Positions 24,824 to 33,934 are shown, counted from the stretch's first letter. The stretch is 40,110 bases of DNA from a bacterium (GCA_022072055.1 JAJVIK010000008.1:1-40110); one strand, 5' to 3'. Program-made: numbers and translations. Notes: generated from the letters alone by a model not told the origin.

Positions 24824-26209
24824 ATGAGCAGCTCCACGGACCTCTTTGGGAACCCTGTTGATGAGACGCGCGGAGCCCCAACCTTGGGCGACAAGCCAGT
24901 CGTGCCGAAGGCCTCCAGGCCGCTGGCGGACCGGATGCGCCCCCGCACGCTGGATGAGCTCCTGGGACAGGACCGGATCATCGGGCCGGGGACACTGCTC
25001 CGGAGGGCAGTTGAGGCCGGGAAGATCCAAAGCCTGATCCTCTGGGGGCCTCCGGGAAGCGGTAAGACCTCCCTGGCGATGCTGCTCGCGGCCCAAACGC
25101 AAGCCCATTTCATCACGCTTTCCGCGGTCACCGCCGGAGTGAAGGATATCCGCGAGGTGGTGGAAGGGGCGCGCCGGAGCCTGGAGCGCTCAGGGACACG
25201 CACGCTGCTCTTCATCGACGAAATCCATCGGTTCAACAAATCGCAGCAAGACGCGCTCCTCCCGCATGTGGAAGGGGGCCTTCTGACCCTCATCGGCGCC
25301 ACCACGGAAAACCCCTCCTTCGAGGTCAATTCCGCGCTCCTGTCACGGTGCCGGGTATATGTTCTCGCGGCGCTGGAGGAACGGGACATTGTCGCGCTTC
25401 TTCGGCGCGCCCTGGCGGATCCGGAACGCGGACTTGGGGGAGAGGCGATCGAACTGGAGAAGGATGCCATGGAGGCCCTCGCCGCGGCTTGCCATGGGGA
25501 TGCCCGCGGCGCGCTGAACGCCCTGGAGCTCGCGGTGATGGCGGTCCGGGAGCGTCCTTTGACGCTCACCGCCGCGATGCTGTTGGAGGCGCTCCAGAAG
25601 AAGGCGCTGCTGTACGACAAGAGCGGCGAGGAGCATTTCAATCTGATCTCCGCGTTCCACAAGAGCCTGCGCGGGAGCGACCCGGACGCTGCCCTTTATT
25701 GGCTGGCGCGAATGCTTGCAGCGGGCGAGGATCCGATGTATGTCGCGCGGCGGATTGTGCGCTTCGCGAGCGAGGATGTGGGCAACGCCGACCCCCAGGC
25801 GCTGACGCTCGCGATGGCCGCGATGAACGCCTACCACGCCTTGGGGACTCCGGAAGGAGAACTCGCCCTGGCCCAGGCCACCCTCTATCTCTCCACCGCG
25901 CCCAAGAGCAATGCATGCTACACCGCCTTCGGGCAGGCCACTCAGGTGGCCGAGGAAAAAGGACCCCTTCCGCCGCCGCTTCATATCCGAAACGCCCCCA
26001 CGCGGTTGATGAAGGACCTCGGGTACGGGAAGGGATATCAGTACGATCACGATTCCCCCGAGGGATACCTTCCACAGGAGTATTTTCCCGAGGGGCTTGA
26101 GGGAACGCGATTCTACCATCCGGTGGAGCGAGGCTTTGAACGCGAGATCCTCAAGCGACTGGACTATTGGAGGAAGCTGAGGGAATCCAAGGGGCAGGCC
26201 TCCGTGTGA
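24824..26209 (+). CDS. rarA: Replication-associated recombination protein A (RarA/MgsA)
   Basis: The 461-residue AAA+ ATPase acts at stalled replication forks and belongs to the clamp-loader-like MgsA/WRNIP1 family. Seen are LADRMRPRTLDELLGQDRI (35-52), Walker A GPPGSGKT (75-82), Walker B LLFIDEIHRFNKSQQDALLP (about 128-147), GATTENPSFEVNSALLSRC with sensor 1, GDARGALNALE (sensor 2), and the family's C-terminal tetramerisation region with KSLRGSDPDAALYWLARML and RRIVRFASEDVGNADPQAL. Length is normal. The start follows a TATGCT hexamer by 12 bases, so it may be nearly leaderless. It converges with the TSUP gene. Confidence 0.95.
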   Translation: MSSSTDLFGNPVDETRGAPTLGDKPVVPKASRPLADRMRPRTLDELLGQDRIIGPGTLLRRAVEAGKIQSLILWGPPGSGKTSLAMLLAAQTQAHFITLSAVTAGVKDIREVVEGARRSLERSGTRTLLFIDEIHRFNKSQQDALLPHVEGGLLTLIGATTENPSFEVNSALLSRCRVYVLAALEERDIVALLRRALADPERGLGGEAIELEKDAMEALAAACHGDARGALNALELAVMAVRERPLTLTAAMLLEALQKKALLYDKSGEEHFNLISAFHKSLRGSDPDAALYWLARMLAAGEDPMYVARRIVRFASEDVGNADPQALTLAMAAMNAYHALGTPEGELALAQATLYLSTAPKSNACYTAFGQATQVAEEKGPLPPPLHIRNAPTRLMKDLGYGKGYQYDHDSPEGYLPQEYFPEGLEGTRFYHPVERGFEREILKRLDYWRKLRESKGQASV

Positions 26210-26282
26210 ACCAGACCATTGGGGATGCCCGGAAGCGACCGAGGAGACGCTTGGCCAAATCCTCGCGGCGATTGGAGCGCCT

Positions 26283-27086
26283 TCAGAAGAGCACCTTCTC
26301 GATGCCAACCAGAATGAGGAGAACGCCGAACGGGACGCGCAGGCGGTTGGCTCGGGTCCGCGCCGCGGCCCAGCTTCCCAGTTGCGCGGTGATCATCGCG
26401 CCGAATGAAATCAGAACCCACGCGACCAGGTTGACATATCCCACCGAAAACGCCGGGCGACCTTCCACGCTCAGTCCTTGAAGAACCCACCCCGTGCAAC
26501 CCGAAAGCGCGCTGAAGACAATCAATCCGCTGGAGTTGGCCACCGCTCGCTTGATCGGGACATCGAGTCCCAGGTGAAGCAGAGGGACGGTGAGGATGCC
26601 TCCACCGACTCCGATGATCGAGGAGAACAGACCGCTGATGCCCCCAACCATCACATAGTTCGAGACCGAGACCTCGCGGTCCGCCTTGTCATGCTTGATC
26701 GGGATCGGTCGGAGGAACTGAAAGGCCACCGCCAGCGCGGTCAGACCGAAGATTCGTTCGAGGACCGCACCGCCAACCACATTGCCGATCCCCGAACCGA
26801 CCAACGAGGAGGGAACCGACATGCAGGCCATCACGAGAACCGCTCTCGGGTCCAGGTTTCCATGCATCGTGTGCCCCAGCGCGCTGGAGAGGCCGGTCAC
26901 CACGATGATCGCGAGGCTGGTGGCCACCGCCATCTGGAAGGCCAGGTCCGGCTTCACCCCCAGCGCGGTGAACCCCCAGTCCAGGCAAGGAACAAACAGA
27001 ATCCCCCCTCCGACTCCGAGCAGCCCGCCAATGAACCCCCCAATGAGGCCAGTCAGGACAAAGAGAATCACAATTCCGGCGCCCAT
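26283..27086 (-). CDS. TSUP-family (TauE/SafE, DUF81) membrane exporter
   Basis: The 267-residue inner-membrane protein has about eight helices arranged as two halves, each opening with the family signature (GVGGGILFVPCL about 24-35 and GVGGGILTVPLLHL about 155-168). TSUP proteins move sulfite, sulfoacetate or other small organic and sulfur anions; the substrate cannot be inferred here. Other motifs are TSLAIIVVTGLSSALGH and NSSGLIVFSALSGCTG. It is a single gene, converging with rarA at 73 bases, with no sulfur-metabolism neighbour apart from the distant sulfatase. Confidence 0.88.
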   Translation of the reverse strand: MGAGIVILFVLTGLIGGFIGGLLGVGGGILFVPCLDWGFTALGVKPDLAFQMAVATSLAIIVVTGLSSALGHTMHGNLDPRAVLVMACMSVPSSLVGSGIGNVVGGAVLERIFGLTALAVAFQFLRPIPIKHDKADREVSVSNYVMVGGISGLFSSIIGVGGGILTVPLLHLGLDVPIKRAVANSSGLIVFSALSGCTGWVLQGLSVEGRPAFSVGYVNLVAWVLISFGAMITAQLGSWAAARTRANRLRVPFGVLLILVGIEKVLF

Positions 27087-27146
27087 GGCCTGGGAGAGTA
27101 GGAGAGGCTGACCCTGTGGGCAACCGGAATGACCCTCAAGTCGTCG

Positions 27147-27176
27147 TTGACAGTTGCTATATCATTGCTTTATCAT
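27147..27176 (+). promoter_or_regulatory. Strong promoter of the DUF3300-like gene
   Basis: A perfect TTGACA (27147-27152) and TATCAT (27171-27176) are separated by 18 A/T-rich bases. They sit about 88 bases before ATG 27264. Confidence 0.65.
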
Positions 27177-27263
27177 GCATATCGCTGTTCATGGCTGTCC
27201 CCTGCCCGAACAGCGCCATCACCTTTCGGGGGTGGCCCAGCTCGCCGAACCGAGGATGCCCCA

Positions 27264-28970
27264 ATGAAGACCCACCTGGTATCGATCCTCTTCTGTCTGC
27301 TTCCCCTCCTTCCCCAACTGTCAGCCGAAGCCCAGCCGGCGGCGCTCCGGGAGCGAATCCAGGCGCGGCTGGAGGAGTCGCCGGCGGCCGAGGCGATTCG
27401 GCGTGAGGTGCTGTCCGGAATCGCCTTCTATCCGGATGAGGTGATTGAAGCCATCTTGGGGGTGGCTCAGGACCCGGAGGCGCTCTTTACCGACCAACCC
27501 TCCTCGAATCCGACCTACCAAGAGGGACTCGCCCTGCTTTCCTCCATGCCGTTGATCCTCTCGGACCTGAAGTCGCATCCGCTGGCCACCGCGCTCTTGG
27601 GACGGATAGCGGCCAAGGATCCGGAAGGGGTGTGGGAAACCATTGATCAGATTCGCGCGGAATACAGGAAGCGAGTGGGCATGGCTGTGAGCGAGGCCGT
27701 GGTGGCCCCACATGCTGCAGCGAATGTGGTCTTTACCCCCACTGAGACCGTCTCGAATTCAGGAACGTCCGCGCCTGCTCCCCCACCCGTGAGTTCGGTG
27801 GTGATCGCTCCGGATGTCACCGTGGTGGAGAACGCAACGCCCACTGGCGGAGTGGTGTACGCGGCCCCTTCTGGGGTGGCCCAGGTTGGGGTCACATACG
27901 TGGAGCCGGGCGCGGCGACTGCTCAGGGTGGCGCGGCCTATGGGACAGTCCAAGGCCAGAACGCATCCGCCGCGGGGTACGGGGTGGCGGTGGCGGGTGA
28001 GAACGCCGCGCATGTCGGCGCCGGCGGGGTGGTGGCGACCGAGGATGGACAGGTCCATGCCGGTAGCGCGGGCGGCACGGTGGTTCAGACTCCGAATGGC
28101 GCCGTGGCAACCGCTCATTCGGGTCAAACTCATGTGGATACCCAGAATCAAACCTTCAACTCCTCCCACACGGCGGGGGCGGTGAACTCACAAGGCCAGG
28201 GGGTGGTGGTCCACCAGGAGGGGAGTGGATCGTATGACTCCGACTCCTTCCAGCGCTCAGGACAGGGGACAGTTCAAGCCGCCAACGGCCAGGGCGCCGA
28301 GTGGTCACACTCCGGGAGTGGACAGAAGACCGAGACAAGCGCCTCGCATCAGTCCTCCACTCATGTGGAGACAAAATCGGGCCAAAGCGCGGACATCGAG
28401 CACAGCGCCTCGGTGGAAAAGACGGACACCGGAGTGGATGTCGAGCATGGGGGCTCGGCGACGACTGGAAGCGGGCAGACCTACGAATGGGGGAATCGGG
28501 AGGATTCGGCGGCCGCAAAATCCTCCTCCCCACAAGATGTCTCGAGCCGCTCGCAGCCGCTTTCGAGGGGACATTCGCCACACAATCAGGGATTCCAACA
28601 GGCGGCCGGGGGCAATCCGCTTGCGGCGATGCAGCAGGATGCATGGAAGGCGATCAATCGAGGGACCCAGGAGATGCAGCGGTCTCTTAAGGGTGCGCAG
28701 ACGCAGTTCGCGCGGAGCGCTGGGAAGATGAAGAGTGCCGAGGCCTTCAGTGCGAAGGGGATGAGTCCAAAAGACCTTTCAACCGCCTTGGACCGTGGGA
28801 TGAAGCAGCAAAAGAAGAGCTTTGGGAGCGCCGAATCGAAGCTCGCCAAGGGGGGACATGGCATGCAAGCGCCGCCGATGGGCGCTCGAGGCGGCGGGAT
28901 GATGCCCCCAACCCCGCGCGGCGGTGGAGGCGCCCGTGGGGGAGGAGGAGGAGGGCGGAGGGGGAGGTGA
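27264..28970 (+). CDS. Exported low-complexity protein with DUF3300-like N-terminus and Gly/Arg tail
   Basis: The 568 residues are counted from ATG 27264, chosen because a clean signal peptide (MKTHLVSILFCLLPLLPQLS, cut near AEA) starts there. A helical domain of about 120 residues includes GIAFYPDEVIEAILGVAQDP (52-71), which resembles the IALYPD motif of DUF3300 proteins. From about 150 to 420 the chain is Gly/Ser/Gln/Thr/Val-rich with irregular repeats (AAYGTVQGQNASAAGYGVAVAG style). A helical basic region follows (about 455-535), and then a Gly-rich tail with RGGGG and RRGR. No enzyme motif is visible. The composition suggests an envelope or extracellular matrix protein. Membership of DUF3300 is tentative. 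Confidence 0.75.
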   Translation: MKTHLVSILFCLLPLLPQLSAEAQPAALRERIQARLEESPAAEAIRREVLSGIAFYPDEVIEAILGVAQDPEALFTDQPSSNPTYQEGLALLSSMPLILSDLKSHPLATALLGRIAAKDPEGVWETIDQIRAEYRKRVGMAVSEAVVAPHAAANVVFTPTETVSNSGTSAPAPPPVSSVVIAPDVTVVENATPTGGVVYAAPSGVAQVGVTYVEPGAATAQGGAAYGTVQGQNASAAGYGVAVAGENAAHVGAGGVVATEDGQVHAGSAGGTVVQTPNGAVATAHSGQTHVDTQNQTFNSSHTAGAVNSQGQGVVVHQEGSGSYDSDSFQRSGQGTVQAANGQGAEWSHSGSGQKTETSASHQSSTHVETKSGQSADIEHSASVEKTDTGVDVEHGGSATTGSGQTYEWGNREDSAAAKSSSPQDVSSRSQPLSRGHSPHNQGFQQAAGGNPLAAMQQDAWKAINRGTQEMQRSLKGAQTQFARSAGKMKSAEAFSAKGMSPKDLSTALDRGMKQQKKSFGSAESKLAKGGHGMQAPPMGARGGGMMPPTPRGGGGARGGGGGGRRGR

Positions 28971-28991
28971 CCCTACAACTCCCCCATGCGA

Positions 28992-30287
28992 TTATTGACC
29001 GATGGTGACGGTACCGCCGAATGCTTCCCAGAAACTTCGAACCGAAATTGGAGGTGTTGAAATTACCCCAGAACTCCCTGGGTGGAACCGGAGGCTTCCG
29101 CCGGAGGCAAGCACCGAGAGCCCCTCTGCGAGTGTGTTGTAAGGAAAGTCTGATGATCCGTCCTCTTCCCCTGCATAATCAAAATCCACCCACACGACCG
29201 CTGACCTATTCAATACTGTAAAGCTGCCGCTTGGGGACCTTCCCACAACCCGCCCTTCAAAATCTCTTATCTCAAAGTAGTAGCTGATTGTACTTCCGAT
29301 CGCACCATTTGGAATGGTCCAAGTGGCTTCGCATGTATCGTCACCCCTAAATGTGTACTTGTCCGTGCGAGCGCCATCTTCGGGATCGCATATCGAGTCT
29401 TGGTCGTGGTCAAATTCACACCAAAAGTAAGGATCCCCGTTGAATCTATTTGTGGCGGGCAGGACTATGGCTTGACCCAGCCCTGGCGATTCTAGATTGA
29501 AGTATCCTCGGTCATTTCTGACGGGGTTATTGTATAGCATCTGCTCCACACCAGCTCGAAGGGTGACAACTTCCCCTCCAACTGGCGCTATAGGGTCTGC
29601 ACTAATACCACTGATGATTCTGGGAATAAGCCCTCCCGGAAAGAGAGCTTCATTTGCAATCGCGACTGCTTCGGCTTCTGCTTCAAATGGTTGGAGATCG
29701 TGGATTTGGCCGAATCCGGGCAGAAACCCGTCTCTAATTGCTATAAGTTGCGCCTCCGGAAGCTCATTGAACCAATTGTATCCATAGCATTCTTCACCCA
29801 TTTCTCGACACTGTATAATGTGGTGGAGCTCATGAAGAAACGTTCGCAGGTATCCTCCAATCAATGGCCGTTGATCTCGAATATAGTCAACCAGTGTGTT
29901 GGAGCAGTTTCCCGTAATGTATTGACAGTTTGCAATATATCCGACACGGGCAGTGAGATCGTTACAGGTTGTACCGAAAAGAACATCTTCCATAGCATCG
30001 CCATACAGAGGCTGGACGTGATACAAATAACTGCTTGGCATGAGGCGGTATGTCACCCCTTGTCTCAGGTCGTGAGTATACCTGTAGTAAAGCTCGAGTA
30101 AGGTGGCCTTTCTTGATTCGCAGGTTATTAACGTGGTCCGACAGGGCTCGACTAATCGGCAGAGATCGCAATTCGGATTTGGTACTTGGTCGCAGCAATC
30201 GCAGGGGATTGTATTCCCGCAGACTCCAGGTGTTATGGCAACTCCGAGACTCATGAGGATAAGGATGAGGCGATTGATAACGTTCAT
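28992..30287 (-). CDS. Exported Cys-rich protein with HExxH metallopeptidase-like motif and beta-helix stub
   Basis: The 431 residues run from ATG 30287, which has GGAG 6 bases upstream; a GTG four codons earlier is less likely. The signal peptide ends near GVCG. A Cys-rich segment follows (eight Cys in residues 23-56, with CDCC). The helix LRTFLHELHHIIQC carries H152-E153-x-x-H156, the zincin metal site, and an acidic stretch EAEAEAVAIANE (202-213) could give the third ligand. Beyond about 220 comes a beta-rich domain with DHDQDSICDPEDG, like a calcium loop. The last 65 residues (VDFDYAGEEDGSSDFPYNTLAEGL and GGTVTIGQ) look like the first coil of a parallel beta-helix that stops. Its DNA is visibly more A/T-rich than its neighbours. 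It lies 40 bases after the upstream gene. Confidence 0.7.
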   Translation of the reverse strand: MNVINRLILILMSLGVAITPGVCGNTIPCDCCDQVPNPNCDLCRLVEPCRTTLITCESRKATLLELYYRYTHDLRQGVTYRLMPSSYLYHVQPLYGDAMEDVLFGTTCNDLTARVGYIANCQYITGNCSNTLVDYIRDQRPLIGGYLRTFLHELHHIIQCREMGEECYGYNWFNELPEAQLIAIRDGFLPGFGQIHDLQPFEAEAEAVAIANEALFPGGLIPRIISGISADPIAPVGGEVVTLRAGVEQMLYNNPVRNDRGYFNLESPGLGQAIVLPATNRFNGDPYFWCEFDHDQDSICDPEDGARTDKYTFRGDDTCEATWTIPNGAIGSTISYYFEIRDFEGRVVGRSPSGSFTVLNRSAVVWVDFDYAGEEDGSSDFPYNTLAEGLSVLASGGSLRFHPGSSGVISTPPISVRSFWEAFGGTVTIGQ

Positions 30288-30327
30288 GGCATTCTCCACC
30301 GGAATCAGGCGATCATTATCATTGGAC

Positions 30328-31887
30328 TCATTGCAACGTCACTAACACCAACACCAACCCCGCTCCTTCGGCAAGTCCGGTCATCGCCTTCCCAATAATC
30401 GCCCCTTGGGCTTTCGCGTGGTCGGTAACCTTCATGGCGTGGCCGGGAGTGTCGCTCGTGGTGAGGAGGTCGCCTGGTTCCACCGCGCCGTTGGAGGCAT
30501 CCACCCAGCAATAAACACGGCCGGTTAGAGCTACAGGGTGTTTACCGTCGGCGAGAGTCCCCGCATGCCCCATGAGCATACCAGGGGCTACCCCTCCTGC
30601 TCCGCTGACAATACCGGCCACCTTCTTGTCGTAGGCGGTCCGAGCTAGACAGAGATGCCCCGGGTTGGCGGAATCTATGGCGACTACCATTCCCGGCTCC
30701 GAGGATTCCTCACAGGACATGTCGAAATTCTCCGAGAAATCCGATCCGCCTGTGATCTGGACCGACTTGGAGGTTACACGGCCGTTGTTTCCATCCATCC
30801 TGATGGAAACGAGCGCGGCGATTTGGTCTGGAGTCAAGTTTGTCGTTGTCGCGGATGGGTAGAGCTTAATTTGACCTCCGCCGCCGGCGGAGATTATCTC
30901 GACACGCTCGTTGCCAACCACGCGGAGCCTTACTGCCCCAGCCGGAGAGGCGTTGATGTCGTCGTGGTTCAGCGTGATGCCAGCCGCTCCACCTCCACCG
31001 TCCAACTGAATACGCGCCTTGTCTCCAAAAGGTACAAGCCGAATCCTTGACTGGGCGCCATCGAGATCGATGGTCGGAGTACTGGCTCCAGTCTTGAAAA
31101 GTGTAATGTTACCGTCGTTTCCGACCCGGAAAGTTTGCCCGAGGATCCTCCCAGTTTCCCCCTCCAAGCTGATCTTTGGGGTGAAGTCGCTGGAAAGACA
31201 CTGGATTCGTCCGATTGAGCCATCGATGTCGACCGTGGGTGTGGTGGCCCCGGCCTTAAAAAGGTTGATGTTCCCTCCAGTCGGGGAGGAGTACATCTGG
31301 AACCTAAGCTGGTTGAACTCAGCCGGGTTCGTTGAACCTGGCGGTGTGTAGCCAATCGTGACCGCTGCCGACCAGGGGGATGCTCTTGATCCGATCATTT
31401 GAAGCAACGGGGCATCTCCTGTGAGAGTCATTGTAGCGTTCATGTTGTGCCCAATACCGGAGGAAACAATCTTTACGGTTTCAACAGGGGCTGTTGCGGT
31501 ATTCAGCTTCGTGAACATGCTTAACCGGGAACGGAACCCGCCGCCACCCGCTGCCCCAAAGGGTTCTGAAATCATGCGAAGCAGATCCTGGACACCAAGG
31601 GTTTGAAGTCTCAATTCTGCCGACTGATTCCCCGACGTTCCTCGAATGATTAGTTCTCGGTCTGAGAAGACCTGTTTTTCGCCATCACCTGTGTTTGGGG
31701 CCTGGTCCGGTGGGATGGAAAGGTCCGCTGGAGGGCTCGCTGGTCCCTTCCAGCTCGCCGCGAGGTCTAGGAGCTCCGGAGCTCCAGTTTGTTGGTCCCC
31801 ATCCACATCCACCGGGGTGGCCGTTCCTGCTCCCCTCCACATGCCCAGGGATAGAACCGCCGCAATGAGAGTATGCTTGAATCGCAT
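30328..31887 (-). CDS. Exported tail-fibre-like repeat protein with dockerin-like loop
   Basis: The 519 residues run from ATG 31887 (GGAGG 9 bases upstream). After the signal peptide comes DVDGDQQTGAPELLDLAASW (27-46), similar to one half of a dockerin or EF-hand loop. The middle contains two similar units of about 55-60 residues: GNINLFKAGATTPTVDIDG with GRIQ, and GNITLFKTGASTPTIDLDG with SRIR. Further beta-rich segments follow. The C-terminal 140 residues (PGMVVAIDSANPGHLCLAR, KKVAGIVSGAGG, PVALTGRVYCWVDAS, PGDLLTTSDTPGHAMKV) resemble a domain found at the ends of phage tail-fibre-like and other secreted repeat proteins. No capsid or tail genes are nearby. A fibre or anchor role is likely. 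It forms an operon with the HExxH gene. Confidence 0.7.
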   Translation of the reverse strand: MRFKHTLIAAVLSLGMWRGAGTATPVDVDGDQQTGAPELLDLAASWKGPASPPADLSIPPDQAPNTGDGEKQVFSDRELIIRGTSGNQSAELRLQTLGVQDLLRMISEPFGAAGGGGFRSRLSMFTKLNTATAPVETVKIVSSGIGHNMNATMTLTGDAPLLQMIGSRASPWSAAVTIGYTPPGSTNPAEFNQLRFQMYSSPTGGNINLFKAGATTPTVDIDGSIGRIQCLSSDFTPKISLEGETGRILGQTFRVGNDGNITLFKTGASTPTIDLDGAQSRIRLVPFGDKARIQLDGGGGAAGITLNHDDINASPAGAVRLRVVGNERVEIISAGGGGQIKLYPSATTTNLTPDQIAALVSIRMDGNNGRVTSKSVQITGGSDFSENFDMSCEESSEPGMVVAIDSANPGHLCLARTAYDKKVAGIVSGAGGVAPGMLMGHAGTLADGKHPVALTGRVYCWVDASNGAVEPGDLLTTSDTPGHAMKVTDHAKAQGAIIGKAMTGLAEGAGLVLVLVTLQ

Positions 31888-32100
31888 CTTCCATTTCCTC
31901 CAATTCTCCAGACACCAGCTTCGATTTCTCTCAAAACCAACCGGACCATCCAGTCCGGACATCGGATTCCGGCAACCGGGACGAGAGGGGAGACCTCCGC
32001 CCCCTAATACCCTCTAATACTCAGGGAGCTGGAGGTTTGTTGGGAAAAAGATGCGGGAAGAGTGAGGAAAAGACGTAAGGCGTGAAAAAGCAGTGGGTTA

Positions 32101-33261
32101 TCAATACTTCGCCACGCTCGGGTCCACCTGATCCGACCAAGCGGTGATCCCACCCGCGACATTCACGACCTTCGAGAACCCTTGTGACTGGAGAAACTGG
32201 CAGGCCTGCATGGAGCGCCCACCCATCTTGCAGTGGATAACAATTTCGCGGCCCTTGTGGTCCTCCAGCTCCCCCACTCGCTGTTGAATCACGGAGAGCG
32301 GGAGGAGAGTGGCGCCGGGGATGCGCGCGATGTCGTATTCGTGTTGCTCGCGCACATCCAGGAGCAGGAAGTCCTCCTTGGCGTCGAGCTTGGCCTTCAG
32401 TTCGGGGGCGGTGATCTGGGGAATCATGGTCTGCTGCTCCTCTTTCTTCTCATCGGGTTTGGGGATGCCACAGAACTGCTCGTAGTCGATCAGCTCATGG
32501 ATGGTAGGGTTGTCTCCGCAGAGCGGGCAGTTTGGGTCGCGTCGGAGTTTTAGTTCGCGAAACTTCATCGCCAGGCTGTCGTATTGGATCAATCGCCCCA
32601 CCAGGGAGGAGCCGATGCCGAGCAGGATCTTGATGCACTCGGTGGCCTGGATCAGCCCGATGATGCCCGGAAGGATTCCGAGCACTCCTCCCTCGGCGCA
32701 GCTCGGAACCATACCCGGCGGCGGGGGTTCGGGATAAAGGCAGCGGTAGCAGGGGCCTCCGCGCGCGGTGTCAAAAACAGTGGCCTGTCCATCAAAACGG
32801 AAGATCGAGCCGTAGATGTTCGGTTTCTTGAGCAGCGCGCAGGCATCATTGGTCAGATAGCGGGTCGGGAAGTTGTCGGTGCCGTCAATCACGACATCAT
32901 ATTCCCGAAGGATTTCGAGGGCGTTCTTCGAGGTGATTGCCTCGCGATGGACTTCGACCTGGACATCGGGATTCAGGTCGGCGATGCGCGCCTTGGCAGA
33001 TTCCACCTTGGGCTTGCCGAGCCAGGACAGACCGTGAATGACCTGGCGCTGGAGGTTGGAGCGGTCGACCACATCAAAATCCACCAACCCCAGTTTCCCG
33101 ACTCCCGCCGCGCCGAGGTACAGCGCGAGCGGGGAGCCGAGGCCCCCCGTGCCGATCAGCAGCACCCGGCTTGAGAGCAGGCGTTTCTGACCCTCGACCG
33201 CAATTTCGGGGAGGATCAGGTGGCGGCTATAGCGTTCGATCTGTTCGCGTGAGAGTTCCAT
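32101..33261 (-). CDS. moeB: MoeB/ThiF-type adenylyltransferase fused to a rhodanese domain
   Basis: The 386 residues run from ATG 33261 (MELSREQIERYSRHL, the standard MoeB start). The E1-like domain has GTGGLGS (37-43), DFDVVDRSNLQRQ, the DGTDN motif (126-130), zinc-binding pairs C171/C174 and C245/C248, and SCAEGGVLG with the catalytic Cys188. From about 282 a rhodanese domain follows with active-site C344 in HCKMGGRS. Such fusions (MOCS3-like) adenylate a ubiquitin-like sulfur carrier and then supply its sulfur. No moaD is adjacent. The ThiS protein at 18658-18858 is a possible client, though this cannot be shown from sequence. Flavin reductase lies upstream on the same strand. Confidence 0.9.
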   Translation of the reverse strand: MELSREQIERYSRHLILPEIAVEGQKRLLSSRVLLIGTGGLGSPLALYLGAAGVGKLGLVDFDVVDRSNLQRQVIHGLSWLGKPKVESAKARIADLNPDVQVEVHREAITSKNALEILREYDVVIDGTDNFPTRYLTNDACALLKKPNIYGSIFRFDGQATVFDTARGGPCYRCLYPEPPPPGMVPSCAEGGVLGILPGIIGLIQATECIKILLGIGSSLVGRLIQYDSLAMKFRELKLRRDPNCPLCGDNPTIHELIDYEQFCGIPKPDEKKEEQQTMIPQITAPELKAKLDAKEDFLLLDVREQHEYDIARIPGATLLPLSVIQQRVGELEDHKGREIVIHCKMGGRSMQACQFLQSQGFSKVVNVAGGITAWSDQVDPSVAKY

Positions 33262-33348
33262 GCCTTTGTGTTTGGGCGGTCCTCTTCTCCTCTCTTGAGC
33301 CTTGAGGTTACCGGGGAGGGTGATCAACCGGAAGACCCGTCAAGCCTT

Positions 33349-33825
33349 CTATCCGCCGTACTTCATCCCGCTGGAGACCGTGGTGAGCACCGCGCCGGCG
33401 CCGTTCAGCCCGCAGCCGGTGAGGTGGCCGAAGAAGAGGGTGTGGTCGCCGGGAGAGGCTTTGTCGCGGACCACACACTCGGCCCAAGCCTGGCAGTCGT
33501 TCAAGATCGGCGCGCCGAGTGGGCTGAGGTGGAAGGGAATGGTCCCAAAGCGGCCCTCCGTGGGCGTGGGGGGTTTGAAAAAGACTCGCGCGACCTTGAC
33601 CTGCTCCGCGCTCAGGATGTTGATCGTGAAGGGCCGTCCGAGATCGAGCAAGGAATGGGCGCGAGAGTCCTTGCGCACCCCGATCCAGAGAATGGGGGGA
33701 TCGAAGGAGCACTGCCCCATCCAGCTCCCGCCGAAGGCGTGGACCTCGCCCTCGTGGGCGCAGCCGACCACGAAGATCGGGCTGGGAAAGAGTTGGAGCA
33801 CCTTGCGTTTGGTGTCCGGATTCAT
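33349..33825 (-). CDS. Flavin reductase-like (FMN-binding) protein
   Basis: The 158 residues run from ATG 33825. The flavin reductase-like fold is suggested by FPSPIFVVGCAHEGEVHAFGGSW, FDPPILWIGVRKDSRAHSLL, FTINIL and HTLFFGHLTGCGL, in the order expected for this small FMN-binding split-barrel family. Members reduce free flavin or act as oxidoreductases with bound FMN. The redox partner is unknown. An in-frame start 23 codons earlier (33894) exists, but the family pattern begins here. It lies 87 bases before the MoeB start on the same strand. Confidence 0.8.
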   Translation of the reverse strand: MNPDTKRKVLQLFPSPIFVVGCAHEGEVHAFGGSWMGQCSFDPPILWIGVRKDSRAHSLLDLGRPFTINILSAEQVKVARVFFKPPTPTEGRFGTIPFHLSPLGAPILNDCQAWAECVVRDKASPGDHTLFFGHLTGCGLNGAGAVLTTVSSGMKYGG

Positions 33826-33934
33826 GATTTGGCTGGTCCCCCTTGTCGTTGAAGGAGGGGTATGGTAGATAATCCAGTGGTCGGTGGGGAGCACCGGTGT
33901 GTTGTCCGCTCCCGGCCGATGAGTCCTTCACGAT

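Noticed and set aside
30328-31887. Prophage remnant suggested by the tail-fibre-like protein
   Set aside because: The protein has a Sec signal peptide, and no integrase, capsid, portal or tail gene is nearby.
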